Shown: piece after piece, positions 25,011-33,656 of the stretch
How positions within the stretch are numbered: position 1 is the first letter of the stretch
How the letters are laid out: each line of letters opens with the position of its first letter
IMG/VR virus record: IMGVR_UViG_3300047446_000161
Coordinates: 1 to 46,781 of that record
Source of the DNA: a virus
Length of the DNA stretch: 46,781 nt
Strand: one strand, 5' to 3'
Position numbers and translations under genes: made by a program
The notes under the pieces: model-generated
Seen by the model: only the letters and a program-made list of their open reading frames with translations
What the model was told of the DNA's origin: nothing
Database searches by the model: none

Positions 25011-25439
25011 ATGAAGATCAAAAATTGGACGGGCTGGGAGCCAGTGTGGCTCAAACTGACCGAGCACTACCTTGATGCCCCGGCCGCACCCGGTGCATAT
25101 CTAATCTGCGCCGATAGAGCTATTCACCGCGCTGTAGGCGTCGATGATAATGGCGTCCTGACTATTGGCGAATCGGATAATTTGAGGCGCCGCCTTGCTG
25201 CGTTTGTTAGATGCGCCAAAAATCCTGGTGCCGCTGGGCATATGGCCGGCTGGCGCTTCAATTACGCGGCTTTCGAGAAGGTTTTTCCGTTGGAAACTCT
25301 CTGGGTTAGCTGGCATCCGACTGTTGATAAAGCCACAGCTTACGCAAAGGAAGGAGAGATGCTTGCACTCTACTTGGCCGAGCACTATGAGCTGCCTCCC
25401 CTGAACTACAAATTTAATTGGCCCAGGCTTGAAGGTTAA
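25011..25439 (+). CDS. GIY-YIG-like protein, K-I island cargo
   Basis: 142 residues. PGAYLI (Gly28-Tyr30) followed by LTIGESDNLRRRL (50-62) matches the GIY and YIG strands plus the Arg-bearing helix of GIY-YIG nucleases. A later Glu115 (KEGEMLALYLAEH) and Asn132 (PPLNYK) fit the metal Glu and the conserved Asn. A nuclease role is plausible; the first Tyr position is displaced relative to the consensus, so activity is uncertain. GGAGG precedes the ATG. It is its own unit between a terminator and the lipoprotein gene. Confidence 0.55.
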   Translation: MKIKNWTGWEPVWLKLTEHYLDAPAAPGAYLICADRAIHRAVGVDDNGVLTIGESDNLRRRLAAFVRCAKNPGAAGHMAGWRFNYAAFEKVFPLETLWVSWHPTVDKATAYAKEGEMLALYLAEHYELPPLNYKFNWPRLEG

Positions 25440-25500
25440 CAGCGCTGGTTGATCGGTTTGTGCCGCGCTACAGTTCCTGATTTCAGAACAAGGAAGAATT

Positions 25501-25923
25501 ATGCGGATTTTGATAGCGGCGGTAGCAGTTGCGATGCTGGCAGGTTGTGCATCTACAGCGATTTCAGTGCGTGACGCGAGGCCGGTACCGGCCGATGAGG
25601 TGTACGCATTCCAGTCCAAGCCAGCAGGCGAAAGCGGTAAAATCACTGTGGTGCGCGACTCCGGCGCGGTCGGCTCCGGCTGCGACATCGTTGTCTATGT
25701 TGATGGCCGACGAGCTGCAAAAATCGGCACCGGCCAACGGGCCACATTCTACCTTCCGCCAGGATCCCCCAATCTCGGTGCCGGTCTGGCTGGTTCTGGT
25801 TTGTGCGCAGGCGCTGCAATCCGGACCATTGGTGCGACGGTGCAACCTGGCAAGGAAAGTCTCTACAGGATCAGCGGAGACATGTCGGGCTTCTACATCG
25901 GGCCGTACGTCGACTACAACTGA
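25501..25923 (+). CDS. Lipoprotein upstream of gpI, copy 1
   Basis: 140 residues. Signal MRILIAAVAVAMLAGC with lipidated Cys16; the mature part is beta-rich with Gly-rich turns and two more Cys. The signal peptide is nearly the same as that of the lipoprotein at 41823-42173 in the second prophage, but the mature parts are unrelated. AAGGAAG precedes the ATG. As a lipoprotein expressed beside tail-tip genes it may block receptor use or DNA entry of related phages; this is only suggested by context. Confidence 0.7.
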   Translation: MRILIAAVAVAMLAGCASTAISVRDARPVPADEVYAFQSKPAGESGKITVVRDSGAVGSGCDIVVYVDGRRAAKIGTGQRATFYLPPGSPNLGAGLAGSGLCAGAAIRTIGATVQPGKESLYRISGDMSGFYIGPYVDYN

Positions 25924-25937
25924 ATCCCAAACCATCA

Positions 25938-25961
25938 AAACCGCCTTCTGGCGGTTTTTTT
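25938..25961 (+). terminator. Terminator upstream of gpI
   Basis: AAACCGCC-TTCT-GGCGGTTT with a run of T, followed at once by CCTGGAGAAA and the gpI start. Confidence 0.85.
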
Positions 25962-25977
25962 ACGCCTGGAGAAAGTG

Positions 25978-26571
25978 ATGCAGGCCTCAGCAATCAACTA
26001 TCAACCCATGACGACTATTCGGCTGCACGGGCAGCTTCGGCAATTCGGGAAGTCGTTCAGGCTTGCAGTGAAGTCTCCGGCGGAGGCTATCAAGGCCCTT
26101 TGTGTGCAGATTCCGGGGTTCGAGCGTTTTTTGTCGAACGCAAAGTCGCGCGGACTTGAGTTCGCAGTGTTTCGCGACAAGCGCAACATTGGTGAAAAGC
26201 AACTGAGCTATAGCGGTGCCGGTGACATCCGGATTGCTCCCGTGGTCGTGGGCAGTAAGCGCGGCGGCATTCTCCAAACTATCGTCGGCGCGATCTTGAT
26301 TATTGTGGGTGTGATCTTCTCGGCCACGCCCTTTGGCACTCCGCTCATCGGCGCGGGCATCGGCCTTGTCGCCGGCGGCGTGATCCAGATGCTCAGCCCC
26401 CAAGCCGGCGGCCTGAAGACCAGCGCCGCGCCTGAGAACACCCCCGGCTACGGCTTTGGCAGCGCCAAAAACACCACGGCATCCGGCAACCCTGTCCCGC
26501 TTTGCATCGGCGAACGCCGCTGGGGCGGTGCAATCATCAGTGCCGCCATCTACGCCGACGACCAGATGTAG
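25978..26571 (+). CDS. I: Tail assembly protein I (lambda gpI type)
   Basis: 197 residues. A ubiquitin-like N-terminal domain with YQPMTTIRLHGQLRQFGKSFRLAV, two hydrophobic helices (about 96-140) rich in Gly/Ile, and a C-terminal segment PLCIGERRWGGAIISAAI are typical of gpI. ATG at 25978 follows GGAG; a GTG lies one codon upstream. The first 31 codons have a counterpart at 42237-42332. Confidence 0.88.
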   Translation: MQASAINYQPMTTIRLHGQLRQFGKSFRLAVKSPAEAIKALCVQIPGFERFLSNAKSRGLEFAVFRDKRNIGEKQLSYSGAGDIRIAPVVVGSKRGGILQTIVGAILIIVGVIFSATPFGTPLIGAGIGLVAGGVIQMLSPQAGGLKTSAAPENTPGYGFGSAKNTTASGNPVPLCIGERRWGGAIISAAIYADDQM

Positions 26572-26590
26572 CCGTCACTCGCAGCACCAC

Positions 26591-26613
26591 AACCGCCCCA
26601 TAGGCGGTTTTTT
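26591..26613 (+). terminator. Terminator upstream of gpJ
   Basis: AACCGCC-CCATA-GGCGGTT plus T-run, followed by ATTGCCTGGAGAAAAGC and the ATG of gpJ. Confidence 0.85.
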
Positions 26614-26630
26614 ATTGCCTGGAGAAAAGC

Positions 26631-29600
26631 ATGGGCGCAGTACGCAAGTTAGACATCCACGGCGCCAAGGGCGGCGAAGAAAAACCCAAAACGCCAACGG
26701 AAGCCCCGGACAGCCTGCGCTCGGTCGCTATCGCCAAAATGCTGATCGCCGTGGGCGAGGGTGAGTTCGAAGGCACGCCGACCGCTCGCGACATCTTCCT
26801 CGACAACACCCCGCTGCAAGACCCGCAGGGCAACATGAACTTCCCGAACGTGAAGTGGGAGTGGCGCACCGGGGCCGTGGACCAGACCTATATCCAGGGT
26901 ATCCCGTCGATTGAAAACGAAACCACCATCGGTACAGAGCTGCGCAGCGGCACGCCGTGGGTGCGCTCGATCAGCAACACGCAGCTTTCCGCCGTGCGCG
27001 TGCGCTTTGCCTGGCCCGCGCTTCAGTCCGTGGATTCGAGCAACAACATCAACGGCTACCGCATTGAGTACAAAGTTGAGCTGGCCACCGACGGCGGCAC
27101 GTATCAGCAGGTGCTGAGTGAAGCAGTCGACGGCAAGACCACCAGCACCTACGAGCGCACCCGCCGTATCGATTTGCCCCGGGCAACCACTGGCTGGCTG
27201 ATGCGTATCACCCGCCTGACGATCAACCAGAACAACAACAAAATCTCGGACACCATGCAGATTGCCGGCTTCACCGAGGTGATCGACGCCAAGATTCGCT
27301 ACCCGAACACCGCGCTGCTCTACATTGAATTTTCCGCCGAGCAGTTCCGCAGCATCCCGGCGGTGACCGTCGGCTGCAAGGCGCGCAAGTGGCAAGTCCC
27401 GAGCAACTATGACCCTGTGTCGCGCACATACAGCGGCATTTGGGATGGGACGCTCAAGGAGGCATACACCAACAACCCGGTTTGGGCCACGCACGGCATC
27501 ACCACGGTTGACCGCTTCGGCTTGGGCCGTCGCATCAAACCGTGGATGGTGGACAAGTGGGAGCTTTACCGGATCTCCCAGTACTGCGATCAACTGGTGC
27601 CGAACGGTAAGGGGGGCATGGAGCCTCGCTTCATTTGCAACCTCAACCTGCAAAGCAAGGCCGACGCCTGGTCGCTACTGCAAGACATCTCGACGATCTA
27701 CCGGGGCATGACCTACTGGGCGCAGGGCCAAGTCTTCACGCTGGCGGACATGCCGCGCGCCACCGACTTCGACTTCGCCTACGTCCGGGCGAACGTGATC
27801 GACGGCAAGTTCACCTACTCCAGCGCCTCGGAGCGCACGCGCTACACCCGCGCGTTGATCAGCTACGACAACCCGGCCAACAACTACGACACCGACGTCA
27901 CGGCGGTCACTGATCCAAAGTTGCAGCGGCGCTACGGCGACAACCCGCTGGAGATCAGTGCCATCGGCTGCACCCGCGAGTCGGAGGCGCAGCGCCGTGG
28001 CAAGTGGGCGCTGCTCACCAACTCCAAGGACCGCGCCGTCACCTTCAAGGTCGGCCTCGACGGACGTATCCCGCTGCCTGGCTATGTAATCCCGATCGCC
28101 GACGAGCTGCTGGCCGGTCGGCCAGTGGGCGGACGCATTTCGGCGGTGAACGGCAAGGTCATCACCCTTGACCGCGACACCCAGGCCAAGCCCGGCGACC
28201 GGCTGATCCTCAACCTGCCTGACGGCAAGTGCGAGGGGCGCACCGTGCAACTGGTCAGCGGCCGGCAAGTCACCGTAACCCTGGCCTACTCCGTGCCGCC
28301 TGAGCGCGAACTGGTGTGGGCGCTGGATGCGGACGACCTCGCCATCCCGCTTTACCGCGTGGTGAGCGTGGCCCGGCCAGAGGCTGGCGTGTTCGAGATC
28401 TCGGCTGTGCAGTACGACCCGAGCAAGTTCGATCACATCGACACTGGCGCGCGCTTGGAAGATCGGCCAATCAGCGTTGTGCCGATCACCATGGTCCCGG
28501 CGCCGGCGAGCGTCACCATCACGTCGAACTACGCCGTGGACCAGGGCCTGGCGATTAGCACCATGAACATCTCGTGGCCTGCCGTGCCTGGGGCGGTCGC
28601 GTACGACGTGGAGTGGCGCAAGGACAGCGGCAACTGGATCAAGCTGCAACGCACCGGCTCGACGAGCGTCGACGTCACTGGCATCTACTCGGGCGCCTAC
28701 TTGGCGCGAGTCCGCTCGGTGAGCGCGTTCGAGATCTCGTCGATCTGGAAAAACTCCAACCTGACCAACCTGGAAGGCAAGGTCGGCCTGCCGCCGGCGG
28801 TGGCGTTCCTGAACACTGTCAGCCTGGTCTACGGTATCGCCATTCAGTGGGGATTTCCTCCTGGGGCCGAGGACACGCAACGGACTGAGCTTTGGTGCAG
28901 CCCTTCGCCAGATCTGGCGAGTGCGCTGAAATTGGGCGACTTTAGCTACCCGCAGGCCAAACATGAAATGCATAGCCTGTTGGCGGGTGCGAGCCTGTTT
29001 TTTTGGGCTCGCCTCGTCGATCGCACTGGGAACGTGGGGCCTTTCTTCCCCGTTCCAGGTGCAGTAAACGGCCAGGCCAGCTCGAACCAAAGCGAGTACG
29101 ACGCGTACTACGCCGAGAAAATTGGAAAGGGCGCGCTGTACCAGAGCCTGCGCGAGGAAATTGAGCTCATAACCGGTGACGGTCCGGGCTCTGTCAATGA
29201 TCGCCTGGAGCAGGCCAAACAGGAAATGGAAGACTTGATTGGCCAGGTAACGGACGCCCTTGTCTACGTGCCGAACAAAACCTATAGCGCCGGACAAATT
29301 GTTCGCACGGATCAAAATCTATGGCAGGCACTGAAAGCGGTACCGGTGAATACCCCGCCGCCGGCCGCTGAGTTCTGGTTCAACATGGGCACTATTGCAG
29401 AAACGTCCAAGGCCATGGCGTTTCAGATCGAGCAGAACAAGTCTTCAATCGAGACGGTGGACGGCAAGGTCACGGCGAACGCTTCGGCGCTGCAATCGCT
29501 TCAGGCCAGTTGGCGCGAAGATGACGGGGAGGGCGACCTTGCCGATGCGGTGAAAGGCTGGGATTCCACGGCCAAGTTTGCGCAGCAGGTAAAGGTGCAG

Positions 29601-30380
29601 GCTTCCGATAACAGGGCAATGGTTGAGCGCACTACGGCGCTGGACGCGGCCGTGGGGGCCAACAAGGCGGCACTGACCACGCTTGAGCAGGTGGTGGCCA
29701 CCGACAAGGTCGCGACTACCGAGCGTATGGACCAACTGAAAAGCTCCGTCGATACCAATTCGGCAGCCGTCCAGACCGTCACCCAGTCGCTCGCGGATAC
29801 CAATAAGTCGATTGCATCCCAATCTACTACGCTCGAAGCCATTTCTGGTGGCGGGCGCGATGGTACGGATGAGGGGGATTTGGCTGCGGCGATCAACGAC
29901 TGGAAAAATCAGTCGTCGATTCAGTTCACGGCGAAGGCTCAGGCCGGTACCGACGGCAAGGTTTCTTCGATGGTGACTTTCAAGGCGCAAACCATTGCTG
30001 ATGGCAGAAAGGTAGCTGCCGGATTCGCGTTTGGTTCTGATGGTGAGCAATCGGAATTTCTCATCTTTGCCCAGCGCTTTGCTGTCGTCAACGAGGCCGA
30101 TGGCCGGGTTGAGCCGATGTTTGTGCTTGAAAATGGTCAGGCGATATTGAACACGGCAATCATCAGCAGGGCGTTCATCCAAGAAATCATTCTCGGGATG
30201 ACGCTGAGGTCTGAAGCCGTGGACTCAAAAGGTCTTCCGCTGCTGGAGATCAACGTGAAGGCGGGGACGTTCACCCTGCGGAGCGCTGGTACTGGCGGCT
30301 CGTCTCTGCTGAACAACGACGGGCTTTCTGTTTATGACGGAAATGAAAACCGCCGAGTGATGGTCGGGAGGCTTCAGTAA
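26631..30380 (+). CDS. J: Tail tip host-specificity protein J (lambda gpJ type)
   Basis: 1249 residues. It forms the baseplate hub and central fibre. The N-terminal two thirds have the gpJ pattern (VGEGEFEG…FLDNTPL…, LGRRIKPWMVDKWELYRISQYCDQLV). Fibronectin-like segments lie near 620-720. The part after about 860 is a helical/fibre stem with Asn/Gln/Ala-rich repeats, and the C-terminal end carries a DUF1983-like domain that would contact the receptor. The first codon follows a terminator and GGAG; its stop overlaps the next start. Confidence 0.92.
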   Translation: MGAVRKLDIHGAKGGEEKPKTPTEAPDSLRSVAIAKMLIAVGEGEFEGTPTARDIFLDNTPLQDPQGNMNFPNVKWEWRTGAVDQTYIQGIPSIENETTIGTELRSGTPWVRSISNTQLSAVRVRFAWPALQSVDSSNNINGYRIEYKVELATDGGTYQQVLSEAVDGKTTSTYERTRRIDLPRATTGWLMRITRLTINQNNNKISDTMQIAGFTEVIDAKIRYPNTALLYIEFSAEQFRSIPAVTVGCKARKWQVPSNYDPVSRTYSGIWDGTLKEAYTNNPVWATHGITTVDRFGLGRRIKPWMVDKWELYRISQYCDQLVPNGKGGMEPRFICNLNLQSKADAWSLLQDISTIYRGMTYWAQGQVFTLADMPRATDFDFAYVRANVIDGKFTYSSASERTRYTRALISYDNPANNYDTDVTAVTDPKLQRRYGDNPLEISAIGCTRESEAQRRGKWALLTNSKDRAVTFKVGLDGRIPLPGYVIPIADELLAGRPVGGRISAVNGKVITLDRDTQAKPGDRLILNLPDGKCEGRTVQLVSGRQVTVTLAYSVPPERELVWALDADDLAIPLYRVVSVARPEAGVFEISAVQYDPSKFDHIDTGARLEDRPISVVPITMVPAPASVTITSNYAVDQGLAISTMNISWPAVPGAVAYDVEWRKDSGNWIKLQRTGSTSVDVTGIYSGAYLARVRSVSAFEISSIWKNSNLTNLEGKVGLPPAVAFLNTVSLVYGIAIQWGFPPGAEDTQRTELWCSPSPDLASALKLGDFSYPQAKHEMHSLLAGASLFFWARLVDRTGNVGPFFPVPGAVNGQASSNQSEYDAYYAEKIGKGALYQSLREEIELITGDGPGSVNDRLEQAKQEMEDLIGQVTDALVYVPNKTYSAGQIVRTDQNLWQALKAVPVNTPPPAAEFWFNMGTIAETSKAMAFQIEQNKSSIETVDGKVTANASALQSLQASWREDDGEGDLADAVKGWDSTAKFAQQVKVQASDNRAMVERTTALDAAVGANKAALTTLEQVVATDKVATTERMDQLKSSVDTNSAAVQTVTQSLADTNKSIASQSTTLEAISGGGRDGTDEGDLAAAINDWKNQSSIQFTAKAQAGTDGKVSSMVTFKAQTIADGRKVAAGFAFGSDGEQSEFLIFAQRFAVVNEADGRVEPMFVLENGQAILNTAIISRAFIQEIILGMTLRSEAVDSKGLPLLEINVKAGTFTLRSAGTGGSSLLNNDGLSVYDGNENRRVMVGRLQ

Positions 30381-30733
30381 TGGCTGAATATGGACTTTGG
30401 ACATGGGCGCCAGGCAATGCTCCGGAGATAACACCAGACTCATTTACGGTGAGGATTGTTTACTCTGCGCTTGTAACTAAGAACCCACCAAATATATCAG
30501 GGGCAAGGAACGCCTACTTTGCTATTCCGGGTGTGGATCCGAGCACGCATTCGGCAATCTGCATTCCTTCAGGAGAATATCCGAAAGATCCTAATGCTCA
30601 GAACTCCTATGCTGCGCAGTTTGAACCTCAGGTTGTTGCAGGTGGAGTCTATGTGTGGTTTGCCAATAGGGCGCAATCAGGAACCACTATGGCGCTCGGT
30701 ACTCAGCGACTCCTGGTGATGAGGTATAGGTAA
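30380..30733 (+). CDS. Tail-tip accessory protein, function unknown
   Basis: 117 residues, beta-rich with many Asn/Ser/Tyr. TAATG coupling to gpJ and visible drop in GC. In related phages small proteins after J decorate the fibre; no family recognised here. Probably acquired together with the next gene. Confidence 0.55.
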   Translation: MAEYGLWTWAPGNAPEITPDSFTVRIVYSALVTKNPPNISGARNAYFAIPGVDPSTHSAICIPSGEYPKDPNAQNSYAAQFEPQVVAGGVYVWFANRAQSGTTMALGTQRLLVMRYR

Positions 30734-31363
30734 ATGGGCTACGGATTAGAATTCAAAAACAATGGAGATGTGGTCACTTTAGATTCTGAATTTTCTCGGC
30801 TGGTCGTATTACAAAAGGGAAGGTATTCCGGGGGGGCGACATTTTCTCCGGCGATTACAACTGAGGAGCCGCCGCTGGTTTTTGTTCGACCAGACGCCTC
30901 CTGCACCTTCAGCTACGTGACGATTGGGGGAAGTCCGGGTAACTGGACGGGTTTCTCTTTTATCATCGATGGTGTTGGCAGTTATTTTGTAGCGGCTTTT
31001 CAATCGAAAGCGACATCTGAGTACGGCCTTCGACTCTGGGATGGCACTCCTAAGCTGCTGATGGATATCGGAACCCCCTGCGCTCAATTTACAAGAACCA
31101 TTACTAACTGGACATATTTAGGCTCATCCACCGGCGCGCAAGGAACTAGCAAGTCCTCTTGGACTGCTTACTCTCCCTTGGATTCTGGTGATTACATGCT
31201 TATAAATAATATAGGTATGGATGTCGGCGGTGCTTCGACGCGCTTTGCGAAGCTGTATTGTACTTGGGACTACGCAAATAATAGAGTGGTCCCATTTATA
31301 ATTGGAGTAGCTAACTCAGTTAACTTCTTCATTCCTGTGACGTTCGCAAAGCCCGTATCGTAG
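30734..31363 (+). CDS. Tail-tip accessory protein, function unknown
   Basis: 209 residues starting immediately after the previous stop. Beta-rich, with Gly/Ser/Thr and aromatic residues, like a fibre or receptor-binding decoration. The coding sequence is AT-richer than the neighbouring tail genes, which suggests recent exchange of host-range genes. No family recognised. Confidence 0.55.
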   Translation: MGYGLEFKNNGDVVTLDSEFSRLVVLQKGRYSGGATFSPAITTEEPPLVFVRPDASCTFSYVTIGGSPGNWTGFSFIIDGVGSYFVAAFQSKATSEYGLRLWDGTPKLLMDIGTPCAQFTRTITNWTYLGSSTGAQGTSKSSWTAYSPLDSGDYMLINNIGMDVGGASTRFAKLYCTWDYANNRVVPFIIGVANSVNFFIPVTFAKPVS

Positions 31364-31389
31364 TTGATCCTGTAAATCAGTATTTAATG

Positions 31390-31410
31390 GCCGCCAAGTG
31401 CGGCTTTTTT
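31390..31410 (+). terminator. Terminator upstream of fibre gene
   Basis: GCCGC-CAAGT-GCGGC followed by six T, then ATTGCCTGGAGAAAAAC and the fibre ATG. Confidence 0.8.
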
Positions 31411-31427
31411 ATTGCCTGGAGAAAAAC

Positions 31428-32237
31428 ATGGCCTGGTATAGAACCGGCACCATTGCTGTAGCTTTAAATTCCAATACCGTTACAGGCACCGGTACATCCT
31501 TCGTCGCCAACAGTCGGGTAGGTGATGCCTTCCTCGGTCCGGACGGCGGATGGTACGAGGTCACTAATGTTGTCAGCAACACCGTGCTGGCGATCTCACC
31601 GAACTACCGCAGCGCTACGGCCGCAGCCGGCACGTATGCGATTGTTCCGGTGCAGGGGTACACCAAGAGCTTGGCCGACCAGGTGCGGCAGATCCTGAAT
31701 GACTGGGGCGCCACGCTCGCAGGTCTTGGCTCCGTTTCGACAGAGAATGTCGTACCGGTACTCAAGGGCGGCACCGGCGCTACAACTCAGGCTGGCGCCC
31801 GCGCAGCGCTCGGGCTTGGTAGTGTTGCGACGCAAAGCGTAGTGCCGGTGGAAAATGGCGGAACGGGTGGTGCTACGCAAGTAGCTGCTCGGGCCGGGCT
31901 TGGCCTCGGCTCGTCGGCGACGCTCGCGGCGGGTTCCGCCAACGGAAACGTATTGCTGGTCGGTGACCGGACTTCACCACTGGCAGACACAATCAACGTC
32001 TATGGAAACTCCTTCATGACGTGGGCAGCGTCGACTGCCGGGGCGCCTGAGACTTCAACGCAAGGCACGATGATCAACGCCGGTTACAACAGCACAAGTT
32101 ACGGCTCCCAGATCATGATGTCTTTCTTTGGCCGCATTTACTTCCGATCCGGGACTTATGCGAGCGCCATCATGCGTGAGATCTATCACACCGGTAACAC
32201 CACCAAAGCCGCTGACGGCACACTTAAGGCAATCTGA
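31428..32237 (+). CDS. Tail fibre protein
   Basis: 269 residues. Collar-like repeats with VVPVLKGGTGATTQAGARAALGLG and VVPVENGGTGGATQ (about 105-160) are the T4 gp12/lambda Stf type fibre repeats. An N-terminal beta domain should attach it to the tail, and the C-terminal end with YHTGNTTKAADGTLKAI is a usual fibre tip ending. Start at 31428 follows GGAG. Followed after two bases by its chaperone candidate. Confidence 0.85.
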   Translation: MAWYRTGTIAVALNSNTVTGTGTSFVANSRVGDAFLGPDGGWYEVTNVVSNTVLAISPNYRSATAAAGTYAIVPVQGYTKSLADQVRQILNDWGATLAGLGSVSTENVVPVLKGGTGATTQAGARAALGLGSVATQSVVPVENGGTGGATQVAARAGLGLGSSATLAAGSANGNVLLVGDRTSPLADTINVYGNSFMTWAASTAGAPETSTQGTMINAGYNSTSYGSQIMMSFFGRIYFRSGTYASAIMREIYHTGNTTKAADGTLKAI

Positions 32238-32239
32238 AT

Positions 32240-32797
32240 ATGGCTACTCGCGCAGCAGTAAACATTCTCGGCGCCACGGGCGCCATCATCGATGTCACAT
32301 CTCTCGGGACCGATTCACTCTCCGCAGAGCACCCCAGCACTGGGATTTACCTTATTCACGGGACGCTCGGAATGGTGCCCCCGCCAGAGGGCTGGGGATA
32401 CGTGCTGAACCAGGCAGACAATGGCGCCTCCGTGGCTATCAGCTTTGCCGAGGGCGTTCTGACTGTAAGCGTCGAGAAGGACGGGGAGCCCTCTGACCTG
32501 GCTCATAGCATCACGCTGCACGTGGCTGTTGAAGACCTGCATCCTGTGGAGGTTCCCGATCCACTGCCGCCTCCCGCCGCTGACCCTTTGGAAGAAGCCC
32601 AGATCAAAGCTGCCCGCCTGCGCGAATCTGCCGACTATGCGGTTGTTCCATTGCAGGATGCCGTGGATGGCGACGAGGCGACCGACGCAGAGATCGCCGC
32701 GCTGAAGGCCTGGAAGAAGTACCGAGTTGCACTGAATCGCGTGCCGGAGCAATCGAGCTATCCAGATATCATTGAATGGCCTCCAGTGCCTGAGTGA
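32240..32797 (+). CDS. Tail fibre assembly (Tfa-like) protein
   Basis: 185 residues. The C-terminal part (LKAWKKYRVALNRVPEQSSYPDIIEWPPVPE region) is typical of caudoviral tail fibre assembly chaperones, which fold and stay on the fibre. The N-terminus is variable and contains a Pro-rich linker near 95-112. Immediately follows the fibre gene. Confidence 0.75.
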   Translation: MATRAAVNILGATGAIIDVTSLGTDSLSAEHPSTGIYLIHGTLGMVPPPEGWGYVLNQADNGASVAISFAEGVLTVSVEKDGEPSDLAHSITLHVAVEDLHPVEVPDPLPPPAADPLEEAQIKAARLRESADYAVVPLQDAVDGDEATDAEIAALKAWKKYRVALNRVPEQSSYPDIIEWPPVPE

Positions 32798-32816
32798 TCA
32801 GGGCCCGAACATTTCC

Positions 32817-32842
32817 ACCCGCCATTGAGCGGGTTTATTTTT
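32817..32842 (+). terminator. Terminator upstream of endolysin
   Basis: ACCCGC-CATTGA-GCGGGT and a T-rich tail, then TTGCCTGGAGAAAAGC and the endolysin ATG. Confidence 0.7.
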
Positions 32843-32856
32843 GCCTGGAGAAAAGC

Positions 32857-33288
32857 ATGCGCACATCGCAGAAGGGCGTGAGCCTGATCAAGTCGTTTGA
32901 GGGGCTTCGGCTCAAGTCCTATCAGGACTCGGTCGGGGTATGGACTATCGGTTATGGAGCAACGCGCGGTATCACCTCGGGCATGAGCATCACCAACGAG
33001 CAGGCCGAACGGATGCTGGTGAACGACATTGGACGGTTTGAGCCTGAGATTGAGCGATTGGTGAAGGTGGCGCTCAACCAAGGCCAGTGGGACGCGCTGA
33101 TGAGTTTCACCTACAACCTTGGCGCCTCCAACCTGGGTTCGTCGACCCTGCTGAAACTTTTGAACGCTGGTGACTACTCCGGCGCGGCCGAGCAGTTCCC
33201 GCGCTGGAACAAGGCGGGCGGCCAGGTGCTGGCCGGCCTGTCGAAGCGTCGTGCGGCGGAGCGGGCGATGTTCCTGGGTGCGGCATGA
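32857..33288 (+). CDS. Endolysin, glycoside hydrolase family 24 lysozyme
   Basis: 143 residues. The T4-lysozyme catalytic set Glu15-X8-Asp24-X5-Thr30 is present (SFEGLRLKSYQDSVGVWTIGYG region). There is no signal or anchor segment, so release depends on a holin. Start at 32857 is set by GGAG; the last bases overlap the i-spanin start. Confidence 0.93.
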   Translation: MRTSQKGVSLIKSFEGLRLKSYQDSVGVWTIGYGATRGITSGMSITNEQAERMLVNDIGRFEPEIERLVKVALNQGQWDALMSFTYNLGASNLGSSTLLKLLNAGDYSGAAEQFPRWNKAGGQVLAGLSKRRAAERAMFLGAA

Positions 33289-33656
33289 GCCCGGTGCAAA
33301 AGCTGGTGATCCTGGGGCTGGCGGTGATCCTGCTACTGGTCCTCGGCGCAGCCGGCGGGGTGTGGCGTGCCGCCGCCCACTACCGCCCGCTGCTCGATGA
33401 GGCCAACAGTGAGTTGTCAGGGGCCAAGGCTGCCCGTGACAACCTGGTAACGCTGACTGGCGAGCAGGGCAAGAAACTTGGCGAGCTTGTGCAGGCCGGT
33501 AAGCTGCGGGAGCGGAACGCGGCCCTGGCGCAGGAGAAAGCGAGCCAGGAGGCCCAGCCAGACTATGCCGCAGCCAATCAGTTGTTGCGGGAGCGGACGG
33601 GGGGCGACCCTGCCAAGGCAGCCGGGGACATCATTGACCAGGAGTTGGGGCTATGA
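33285..33656 (+). CDS. Inner-membrane spanin (Rz-like)
   Basis: 123 residues. An N-terminal TM anchor (about 7-26) is followed by a periplasmic Ala/Glu/Lys coiled coil, the i-spanin layout. ATGA overlap with the endolysin and with the o-spanin. Together with the next protein it should fuse inner and outer membranes at the end of lysis. Confidence 0.82.
   Translation: MSPVQKLVILGLAVILLLVLGAAGGVWRAAAHYRPLLDEANSELSGAKAARDNLVTLTGEQGKKLGELVQAGKLRERNAALAQEKASQEAQPDYAAANQLLRERTGGDPAKAAGDIIDQELGL

Noticed and set aside
27675-29315. 546-residue minus-strand open frame inside gpJ
   Set aside because: Same type of GC-driven shadow; gpJ is clear on the plus strand.
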